Shown one piece after another: positions 1-9,100 of a DNA stretch of 64,000 nucleotides. How positions within the stretch are numbered: position 1 is the first letter of the stretch; every line of letters begins with the position of its first letter. The notes beneath the pieces were generated by a model, which was not told the DNA's origin, ran no database searches, and was given only the letters and a program-made list of their open reading frames with translations. This DNA is from Drosophila miranda. Its lineage: Eukaryota > Arthropoda > Insecta > Diptera > Drosophilidae. The stretch covers positions 10,850,001 to 10,914,000 of the forward strand of contig NC_046674.1 of the NCBI RefSeq assembly GCF_003369915.1, in the 5' to 3' direction. Made by a program: the position numbers and the translations under genes.

Positions 1-546
1 TACAATGCCAGCACCAATCGGGAGCTCCTCGACGTCATTATGAATGCACGGCACGACGAGCACGACCCCACGATGCAGGCCCTGCGAAAGAGCGCCCAGG
101 ATGGACCCCAGCTGCAGGTACAGGTACAGGTAGTGCCCCACAAGATGAAGCCACCAGCACCGGCCCCGCCTGCCCCACCGGCCCAGCAGTTCAACGGCGT
201 CTTCTTCATGACGGGAATGAACACGCCGCAGCGGTACCCGAAGCCCGACATCACGGCCGCCCTGCAGGCCCGTCGCGTCACCAAGAATGTGGAGCGCCTG
301 GAGGCGGCCTTTGCCTCCTCCTCCAGCGGCGGCGCCCACGAGGCTCTCAACGAGGCGGCCATCATCGGCAGGGAGAAGTCGCGCAGCAACCAGCAGATCT
401 ACTTCAGCAGCAATCCGGCCATGAGGATGCACCAGGAGCCACCGGTGGGAGTGACGATGCCCGGACAGAGTCCCGCGTCGCGCACGCGCTCCTACACCCA
501 GGGATCGATGTCCAAGGTGACGGATCTTCCATGTGGCCTCTACTGA
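1..546 (+). CDS. 3' terminal exon of an unrecognised protein (partial)
   Basis: An open frame runs from the first base of the window to a TGA after residues CGLY, giving 181 C-terminal residues. The reading frame is open upstream, so the gene starts outside the window. The chain is probably disordered. It has a short Gln/Val run (LQVQVQVV), a Pro/Ala-rich stretch, an Ala-rich helix-like part (ITAALQARRVTKNVERLEAAFAS, given here only as a region near residue 90) and a Ser/Arg-rich tail. GC-rich third positions match the neighbouring real genes and support coding. No enzyme motif, membrane segment or known domain is visible and I do not recognise the family. The AT-rich 3' UTR contains an AATAAA at 917-922. 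I am confident that it codes, and cannot assign a function. Confidence 0.72.
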   Translation, partial: YNASTNRELLDVIMNARHDEHDPTMQALRKSAQDGPQLQVQVQVVPHKMKPPAPAPPAPPAQQFNGVFFMTGMNTPQRYPKPDITAALQARRVTKNVERLEAAFASSSSGGAHEALNEAAIIGREKSRSNQQIYFSSNPAMRMHQEPPVGVTMPGQSPASRTRSYTQGSMSKVTDLPCGLY

Positions 547-916
547 TCCTCCCTAAGATCCCCTCTCGAATGAATCTCGATCCTATTCTCTTCATGATTC
601 CTGCTCCTGTGCAATAGCAAGCCACACTCTTAGGCTACGACAGAAACACCCATCAGATCGGATCAGAACAGAACAGAACGGATCGTATTTATAGAACTAT
701 TCATACAAACGTATATCTATCGTACACATAGACATATATTTAACTATATATACATATATATATATATTTTTTTTTTATCGCATACATACATATCTCATGA
801 TCAATTGTAGTTACGGTGGCAGCTTCAACCGCGGGTTCATAGCCAATAAGTAGCGTAGGTATTTTTTTTTGTGAAACGCAGCGTACTTTTACTTCTTTTA
901 TGTTTCTTTTGCTACA

Positions 917-922
917 AATAAA
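917..922 (+). terminator. polyadenylation signal AATAAA
   Basis: Canonical AATAAA lies 371 bases after the stop codon of the partial first gene, inside AT-rich DNA. It is the first good signal after that stop. Confidence 0.5.
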
Positions 923-950
923 ATATATATATATATATACATACATACAT

Positions 951-977
951 ACTCGTACTCGTACTCGTACTCGTACC
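951..977. repeat. (ACTCGT)n microsatellite
   Basis: Four to five tandem copies of the hexamer ACTCGT follow an (AT)n/(ACAT)n tract. It is simple-sequence DNA downstream of the first gene. Confidence 0.8.
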
Positions 978-1328
978 GATATCGATACGTTATCTTTGGA
1001 AGGAAGCACTGTCTGTGGGGTTATCTTTCAGATACAGATAGTATTTTATGAAGGGTTTATGGTGATAAGAAATTAAAGAGTCTAAAAAACTTCGGGTACG
1101 CCTGGAAATATGGATTAATTGGAACTTTTCTGTTCTCCTTTTCTGGATTGAAATGCTGCTGCAGAATATTGAATTTTTTCCCATTTCAGGGACGCAACAA
1201 AAGTTGCGGAAAACTCAAGATGTATACCTGTAAAATGGTATATATTCAGGGAAGAGTAATGTGCATGCAAATAAAACTTGTTCCTCATCTGAGGACAGGC
1301 TAAAGCTGAAGCTACATGAAATTCTATC

Positions 1329-1430
1329 AAGTGCCATTCGTTTATGGGAACACAGTACCCTCCTCATATTGTATGATGGGCCAGAGCTATGCCTCTAAAT
1401 TGTCATGAAGTGCCATTCGTTTATGGGAAC
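1329..1430. repeat. 23-bp direct repeat, two copies 79 bp apart
   Basis: The 23-mer beginning AAGTGCCATTCGTTTATGGG occurs exactly at 1329-1351 and at 1408-1430. Sequence between the copies is not repeated. The core TTCGTTTATGGGAAC resembles the core TTCGCTTATGGGAC of a separate array at 27.7 kb. Confidence 0.85.
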
Positions 1431-1672
1431 CGCCGTGCTCTCCAGAGGTCCATATTAAATGTACCTTCCTTTCAGGCCTTAGAAGTCAGAGCAAAAAACT
1501 TAGCCAGACCGCTGCTAATCGCTAGATTAGTCCGATCTTATCGGCCTTAGCTTTGAATAAACATATATTTCGAGTGTATTCGTGGAGCTCTTGCAAGTGC
1601 ATTACCGAAATCAGTCATTTTTGTTTTGGCACAGTTTTTGGGCAGTCTGCAATCGATAGCGCGATAGTCAGC

Positions 1673-2735
1673 ATGACATTCCTTCGACCCTTGCCAGCGG
1701 GCCTGCAAAAGATTGCCATCGAGGAGCTCAATGAGGTCCCCGATCGCGTGGAGTCGGACATATCCTCATTGAGGATCTGGTTGCAGAAGCAGCCGCATCT
1801 CTCTGCCTGCATGGAGGATCAGTTCCTGCTGAGTTTTCTGCGAGGATCAAAGTTCAGTTTGGAGAAGGCCAAGCAGAAGATCGATCGGTTCTACACTTTG
1901 CAGGCGGTGATACCGGAGGTCTTCAATGAACATCGACTGGTGGATGATCCGCAGGTGCTAGAGATCATTCGAATGGGGTAAACCGCTCTAAAGAAACCTC
2001 TTCAAAACAAGGTTCTCCTACAGATCTCCTTCTCTTTGCAGTGTGATCTTGCGCATTCCCCTGGACAAAGAGGACACTGGTCCTGCCATCACAATCATTC
2101 GGGTGGGCTCCTACGACACCCAGAAATTCAAGTTCCAGGACATTATTCGCGTGGGCTCCATGTTCGGGGAGATCATGATGCTCGAGGACGATAATGCCAC
2201 TGTCAGTGGCTATATGGAGATCATGGACATGACGGGAGTCACGGCTGCAAATCTGTTTGCCCTCCAGCCGCAGCTCCTGAGCAAATTCTCAGCCTACGCC
2301 GACGAGGCGATGCCCACGCGGCAGAAGGGCATTCACTTCATCAATGTCCCGAGGGCCTTCGAAACGGGCTTCAAATCGCTGCTCTCCTGGTTTCCCGGAA
2401 AGATCAGAGAGAGGGTGAGTCCCAGACTTTAATCACGGATTCGTTTTCCTCTTATTTGTTGTATTTTCAAGGTATCTGTTAGCGCTGATCCAGAGGCGAT
2501 CTTTGAGCGCGTCTCTCGGGAGTATTTACCAGTCGAATATGGCGGAACCAAGGGCTCTATTCAGGACTTGACAGAGGAAATGGAATCCAAGCTGGGAAGC
2601 TATCGTAGCTACTTCGAGGGCACGCAGATCTTTGGCATCAACGAGCAGCTGAGGGAGGAGCAACGGCTACCTGGCAACAGCCACGAGAGTCACTTCGGTG
2701 TGGATGGCTCCTTCCGCCTGCTGGCCATCGACTGA
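1673..2735 (+). CDS. CRAL-TRIO domain lipid-binding protein (alpha-tocopherol-transfer-like), copy 1
   Basis: Three exons, 1673-1977, 2042-2414 and 2472-2735, join in frame to give 313 residues. Introns start GTAAAC and GTGAGT and end TTGCAG and TTCAAG. The protein has the CRAL-TRIO N-terminal helical region (about residues 10-90, with LLSFLRGSKFSLEKAK and the KIDRFYTL helix) and a lipid-binding CRAL-TRIO domain (about 110-260). Family hallmarks are the DMTGV strand, the KGIHFINVP strand and the terminal YLPVEYGG motif. Such cytosolic proteins carry hydrophobic ligands such as retinoids, tocopherol or phosphoinositides; the ligand cannot be told here. The start was chosen because the paralogue downstream begins at the equivalent place and residues 5 onward align. 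An upstream in-frame ATG at 1553 is less likely. It is a tandem copy of the next gene. Confidence 0.9.
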
Positions 2736-2783
2736 GGCCAACCCCTCGCCGTAGGAGTAGTACTATCTGCCCCATAAACCAAT

Positions 2784-2789
2784 AATAAA
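2784..2789 (+). terminator. polyadenylation signal AATAAA of CRAL-TRIO copy 1
   Basis: AATAAA lies 48 bases after the stop codon. Only 165 bases separate it from the next start codon, so the two genes are packed closely. Confidence 0.7.
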
Positions 2790-2953
2790 TGCTTTCTGAT
2801 AAGCGCTGCTACACTCTTTCTTAGCGACTCGACTCGAATCGACTCTTTCAATCCATCCACGATAGCTTATCGATTACCATTTTGAGGCACACAAAGGCCG
2901 GGGTCGCCACTCGACGTTCGTTCGCCGATCAATCGAACCGTGCGCTCCACAAG

Positions 2954-4026
2954 ATGCCGCCTGCCATCCGTCCGCTGAGCCCCGAGCTGCAGAAGAATGC
3001 CGTGGAGAAGCTGAACGAGATTCCCGAGAAGATTGAGGATGACATTGCCGCCCTGAGGGAGTGGATCCGCCAGCAGCCCCACCTTAAGGCCCGCACGGAC
3101 GATCAGACGCTGGTGAATTTCCTCCGCGGCTGCAAGTACAGCCTGGAGCGAACCAAGTCCAAGATCGATCGGTTCTATACGCTGCGCACCAAATACCCGG
3201 ATTTCTATGCGGCCCACAATGTGGATGTGGACAAGATGTTGGAGATCTTTCGATTGGGGTGAGTTCCGGGAGGGAGGCTGAAGCCCCTGCCAGTCCCAAA
3301 GTACTCATCGATCTCGGATCTCCCTCTAAAGAGCCATTATTCTGTTGCCGCGTCCCCTGAACGACAATGGTCCACGCATAGCGCTCCTGCGACAGGCCGT
3401 GTACGATCCGAGCAAGTACACCTTTCAGGAGGTGAATCACGCGGCGGGACTCATGCAACAGATCATGCTGAACGAGGACGATGTGGCCATTGTCAACGGC
3501 ATGGTCTCCATACTGGATCTGGCCAATGTCACCACGGCACACTTCCTGCACATGACACCGGCATTTGCCAAGAAGATGACCGTCTTCCAGGAGGAGGCAC
3601 TGCCACTGCGACCCCAAGGCGTGCACTTCATCAACACTCCCGGGGGCTTTGAGACCATCTTCAATATGGTCAAGCCCATGCTGTCCAAGAAACAGCAGGG
3701 ACGCGTAAGTCTCTGATCTACAATCGAAACCCAATCGATATTTAATCGATATCAACCTCTTTCTTTAGCTCTATGTCCACGGAAGCAAGTGGGAGGCCCT
3801 CTACGAGCAAGTGCCCAAGAAGTATCTACCCGTCGAGTACGGAGGGGAGAACGGTTCCATTCCGGAGATCATCGCCGAATGGGAGCAGCGCATTCTCGCG
3901 TACAGAGGCTTCTGGGAGGAGGAGAACAACTACGGCACCGACGAGAGCCTGCGGCTGGGCAAAGCCGTCGATTTCGAGAGCCTCTTCGGGCTGCAGGGCT
4001 CGTTCAGGCAACTGAATGTTGACTGA
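2954..4026 (+). CDS. CRAL-TRIO domain lipid-binding protein, copy 2
   Basis: Exons 2954-3258, 3332-3704 and 3769-4026 join in frame to give 311 residues. The first two exons are exactly as long as those of copy 1 (305 and 373 bases) with the same intron phases, so the pair arose by tandem duplication. Visible family features are LVNFLRGCKYSLERTK and KIDRFYTL in the N-terminal helical region, then the lipid-binding domain with GVHFINTPGGFE, and the closing YLPVEYGG motif. The role is intracellular transport of a small hydrophobic molecule; the ligand is unknown. The start sits in a good context (CACAAGATG) and matches copy 1. An earlier in-frame ATG is absent; a near-cognate start at 2882 would only add an unlikely leader. 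A TATCGAT element lies upstream at about 2869-2875. The proteins have diverged most at their C termini. Confidence 0.9.
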
Positions 4027-6125
4027 GGCCCATACACCCCCTCCGACTGGGCGCCTAAATATAGCCACACAAACTGCAGTCCACTCTTATCATAAGTAAC
4101 GATGATGTAGCACGAACTGAAGCAGTCGATTGGCCATAAACGGTTTTAGTAGATAAGCAATGTACGAAATGAAACAAAGTACTCACCAAAGTTCAACAAA
4201 GCACAAAGCCCAGGAACAGGTGTGGCAATCTGCAATGAAAAAGATGGGAAATTCACTAATTTAAATGCAGAAATTATAATGATTAAATTAAAGTATTTTT
4301 TACTTTATTCGTGTGAGAATTTATATACGAAAATGTGTTAAAATGAAGTACAGAATATGCGTTTATAGAGTTTCACGATTCACGATTTTCTTATTATTTC
4401 TCTGGTGGGGAATCAACGACCAGTTAGCGTAGTTCGCATTGCAGATATTTTTGGGCATTAATGGTCATAGTCACATGTGTGCCTTTTCCTTGAACTAGAA
4501 GAAGCCCAAAGTCAAGGAAGGCCACCAGAGAAGAGTTCCCTTGTAGGTGGATGTTTCAATATGTCTCATACTTTTCCATCAGAGATACTCGAGGAGTATT
4601 TGTGGCGGCTGTGGATTCTATCAGACTGGCAACTGGATATAGAACGGATCATTATTATAGCCAGAATGAAGAAACCCATTTAGAGTGGCTAGACTACCCC
4701 TTCCACGCGCCTAGTCAGTCTCGTTCTCTTTTTCTCTCTCTCTCTTTCTCTCTCTCTCCCACTCTTAATCGTGAAGTGTGCCCGCTCTGAAGGCGGGGTT
4801 CACGATAGATTGGCTGGTGTTGGTGTGAGGAGTGAAAGAGAGAGAGCGAGACAGATGGGGACATGTAAAATATTCTAAAATTCGAATAATATAGAGAAAT
4901 AGGTGGAAAGTCGATAAACGGAGTGTAGCAATTAACATTAGAATATATCTCTATCTATCTATATCTAGGTTTTACCATCTTTCATGACAAGTGCTAGAAC
5001 AATTGAGAGAGATCGCGGAAAGATATCCCTTAGTCCCTTTTCCGTATACTGACTGAGTACCGGGTACTCCCGCGAAATTCAGCGAAATTGAACACGCCCG
5101 ATCGTCTGCCCTTTGAAAAGTGATTTCGGAAGACCCCGCCAAAAAAAGCCCGCCCGAATTCCACCTGATCCAACGGTCCACCTGATGCGCCGATCCACCC
5201 ATCAGTCGGTGGATCCACATGAGTAAACCAAACAAAACAGAACAAGATTTTCCAAAAAAAGAAAAACAAAACAAAAGAGAGCTTCGAGTAAGACCAAAAA
5301 TAAAACCGTATATCGAGAGATCAAGATCTGAGATCCATCCGCCAGCCAGTGGGCTCCTCAGTAAACGTTGGAGAGTCGTACGGATCGGTTCACGGATCAC
5401 CGGGTCGGTTCTTTGCGCGCGGATTCGTCGTCAGGCAGTGTTTTGTTTTTGTTTTTTTGGTTTTGATTTTGATTTTCTGTTGTTGTTGGAAGGAGAGGGT
5501 GGTGGAAACACAGCATGCAAAGGAAAATTGAAAAACTAAACAGATTTTCCCATTGCGATTGAGATTGCAAATACTCATACTCGGGTTACCCCGTGCGTAC
5601 GTGTACGTGTTTTGGTAATCATCATTAGGGCAGCACTTATATCCATATCCACACCCATTCTCCATTCAATCGAACTTCATAATTGCACGGAAATGTTATG
5701 TAGTCTCCCCGTCGTACGAGTGTAGGCAGCGAGAAAGAACCACTCGAAAGAGTAGTTCTCTTGAGGCGTGTGTCCGCGTTATTTGGATGCCCCCTCCCGG
5801 CGTACGAAAATAGTTTTCCATGGAGTCGCCTCTCCGCTCCATGCCTCTGCCTCTGCCTCAGCCTCAGCCTCTCTCGCTATATCTCTCTCTGTCTCTCTCT
5901 TTCCGCTCATCTTCGGCCTTGCCCCCCAACAGAGCCAACAGACCCAACAACCCACATAAATAAATATTTATTTAGACAAATAATCGAGCGTCTCCGTCTG
6001 TTTCTTGTCCTTAATTTGGTTTTCTTTCTCGATTTCGTTTTCGTTTCTTTTCCACGCATAATTTATGATCAGCCAAGCGATAAATTAGGCCAAGAGGAGG
6101 GTCCAAGCGGTCCAATCGCGTAGCC
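4027..6125. other. Intergenic region and 5' UTR of the K2P gene
   Basis: No convincing gene is seen. The stretch 4470-4860 contains an old dispersed repeat (separate entry). Pyrimidine-rich DNA dominates 5430-6060. A candidate initiator, CTCAGTAAACG, has its A at 5360 and a GGTTC at the position where a downstream promoter element would lie (+28 to +32). This could be the start site of the K2P channel transcript whose ATG is at 6126, but it is a weak prediction. Short open frames here are low in complexity and unlike the neighbouring coding DNA. Confidence 0.4.
4580..4860. repeat. Degenerate dispersed repeat, copy 1
   Basis: It contains GATCATTATTATAGCCA followed by Glu/Ala-type purine sequence, then a (CT)n tract, then CACTCTTAATCGTG and an AGTG/CCGCTCTG tail. 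The same order of blocks recurs at 22.7-22.86 kb. Outside these blocks the copies are diverged. This looks like the decayed non-coding dispersed repeat I recall as common in obscura-group flies. No transposase reading frame is present. Confidence 0.45.
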
Positions 6126-9100
6126 ATGTCGGGTAGACGGGCCCAATCTCTGCCGGCGCACATGGTGGAGCCGGCAAAACCCGAACGCGGACGCTGTGTG
6201 GCGGCCATCTGTTTCTCATGGAAGATCATCACCTGCATTGTGTCGCATGTCCTGCTCGTCCTCCTGGTGGTCTCCTACTGCGTCGGAGGCGCGTATCTCT
6301 TCCAGCACTTGGAGCGACCACATGAACTGGAGGTACAGCCATTCTATACAACATCTTGTGTCCCCTGATATCTAATCCCTCCTTCCTTCAGGTCAAGCGC
6401 GACATTCAGAACCTTCGCTTCAATCTCACGGAGAACATTTGGCTCTTGTCGGACGATGCCCTGGTCTTGAGGGAAAGCGACTGGATGGCGAATGTGAGCA
6501 AACATCTGGCCAATTTCGAGAAGCAGATCCTCACGGCCATCAAGGCGGATGGCTGGGACGGGGACGAGGATCTGCGCAAGTCGCAATGGACCTTTGCCGG
6601 CTCCCTCTTCTACTCGATCATTGTGATCACAACGATAGGTGGGTCTCGGGCTCTTCGCTATAATGATTTATTCGATTCGACTCGTTTCTAGGTCTAGGAA
6701 CTATAACTAAGCAAAAAAAATAGTAGGGATAGTGGTGTTCTATTTACAACTGACGGGCGGGGTGGGAGTACGTCTAAGGGATCTCCTGATCCTGGATCGT
6801 GGGTCCTGGATCCTAGATCTTCTTGCTTAGCTTATCGTTCACGTTCCTGGGCGCCGCAACCACACTCTTGGCGCTCTTGCCTTCGGCCACCACCGGAGGG
6901 GAGGACTTTTCATCAAAGCCAAAGTTTCCGCCTCCATAGGGACCTCCTCCTGCCCCTCCGATGCCCAGCTGTCCGAGACCCAGTCCTCCGGCCAGACCAT
7001 AGCCCTCGGTGTACTGCGGTCCGCCGCCGCCAAACTGATTCGAGGGATACTGCTGTCCCCCGTTGCCCGGGAACTGTCCTGCAAACTGATTGCCGTTGAA
7101 ATCTCCTCCTGGGTAGGATCCCCCGAAGGGATACTGTCCGCCCGAGCCAGGGAATTGGCTAACGCCAGGGAATTGGCTAGCGCCAGGGAACTGCTGTGCA
7201 ACGCCAGAGAACTGTCCGCCGCTTGGGAATTGCTGTCCCACGCCAGAGAACTGCCCGACGCCCAGGCCGTTGCTGGGATAGCCGCCAAAGGCTCCTCCTA
7301 GACTGCCTCCTGGATAGCCCGCTCCAGAGGCTCCTGGATAGCCCTGGAGACCTGCTCCCGATGCTCCGCCATAGATTCCGCCCGGATATCCTCCAATGCC
7401 GTTCTGGGCTCCGTTGAATCCCCCATAGCCCGGCTGGTAGGGAGACGGATACAAGGGCTGCCGTCCAATGATTCCAGTGGGTCCTCCCGGTCCAACAAGA
7501 ACTCCCGGACTGCCGCCATATCCTCCAGAGAGTCCCGATCCGCCAAATTGTCCCGCTTTCGGCTGTCCCCCGTAAGGATTGTACTGCCGCGTGCCCACAT
7601 TGGGAGTAGTGGTGTCCTGGGATGCCCGGTTGGGATCCACCGCATCCGCATAGTCCTCGATCTCATCGTTCTCGGGCTCTCCAGGCAACGGTCTGCGCGT
7701 GGTGGGCTCTCGTCTCAGCTTGTTGTCGTACGAATTCCTTATGGCGGCGCTTCTACTCCTGCCGATGTCGCCTCCGCCGTCGCGAAAGGATCGCTGCTGT
7801 CGGTTGTAGGAGCGCCACACCCACTGGTCCCGGTCTCCATCGGACAGCGATGACGATTTTCCGGCCACAGATCCCACCAGCAGCACCAGGCCCACAGCCA
7901 AAATTAAGCAATCACTTCGCATGGTTTTCGATTTGTTCTCTCTTTTGTTTTTCTGAACCGTATTTTGCGGCTTGTTCGCCACGAGATGCCCCAACAGAAT
8001 GATTCGGTTATGCCACCGACGCATGCTACTTATATAACAAATAGCCAGAGAACGAGCCACAACACCACCACAACCACCGCTGATGGGAACATGGGACGAT
8101 GGCTCGCCCGATGGTGACGACGCACAAAAACCCAGTCAACCGGCGAGGGCACCGCCATCCGACAGGCAGCCAGACAGGCAGCAGGTGGGTACGAAGCCAA
8201 TGAATCAACGCAAACATTGGAGCAGCAGCAGACACAGACGCTCGTCGTGCCAGACACTGCCGCCGCACAGATCTTTTTGGTATCGTCTCGTATTGGTATC
8301 GCTTCGTATCGGTATGGTATGGTATGGATCGTTGATTCACCTGAAGCGAAACCGCAGAGAAGCGTGGCACGATCGACGGCCTGGCCGGAGGAACGCCCAG
8401 GAACTGCTGCAATCGGACAGCCGATTATGTCCATTGATCACGTTGAAATCACATCAATCGCAACCGAACGATCGTCAATCATTTGGCAATTGCTCACATT
8501 AATTGATGTCACGGCATCAATTGGCTTTTCATCCAAAAAACAAAGTTTTCCTGGAAACCAAAATGACTCGGCATGCTCCCAAAAGAGCCTCCCAAGGCTC
8601 CTCTCCTCTCATTACCGTGGAGCAGATCAGGGCAACCCCCGCCCCCTGCTGCCTTGATCACAGATAGCAGAGATGGCACCCCCGCTGGTCCCATGATCAC
8701 AAAAGTCATAGGTCAAAAAATCATCTCTGACTGTAGCCGCCACAGTTTGTTGCACACGTGAATGACCTCTAAAAACGGGGTTCCATTCCCCATTCCATTG
8801 GGGCAGGTGCGCAGGGCACAGGGTGGAGTGTGGAGCGTGTCAAATGAAATCAAAAGTGGAATTACGACTGAAGTCAAAAAAACGGCAAGGTCAAACGCGA
8901 CTGACCGACCAAACGACCGATCGTGATGAGAGTTTACACTGGCGAAAAAAACCTCTTTCTTAGAAGCTCTCTAGAAGATATAGTGGTACCATCGGACAAG
9001 GGTTCTGCAGGAATGGTAGATACTTTGGAAATTATGAATTGAGCTTAAGCTTTTAGCTGCTATAATATGATATATGATAAGTAAATAGAGATTAGATAGA

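Larger units (their letters stand above)
547..1672. other. 3' UTR and intergenic spacer
   Basis: The first 380 bases are the AT-rich 3' UTR of the upstream gene, ending near the AATAAA at 917-922. A hexanucleotide ACTCGT run follows (951-977). From about 1000 to 1550 I see no gene, only a direct duplication at 1329 and 1408 (listed separately). A good initiator match, TCAGTC, lies at 1611-1616, 60 bases before the next start codon. An ATCGATAG element at 1652-1659 is a DRE-like site just upstream of that gene. Confidence 0.5.

Noticed and set aside
7997..8060. Start at 8060 for the Gly-rich protein
   Set aside because: It lies upstream of the predicted transcription start and would bury the signal peptide; the ATG at 7922 fits better.
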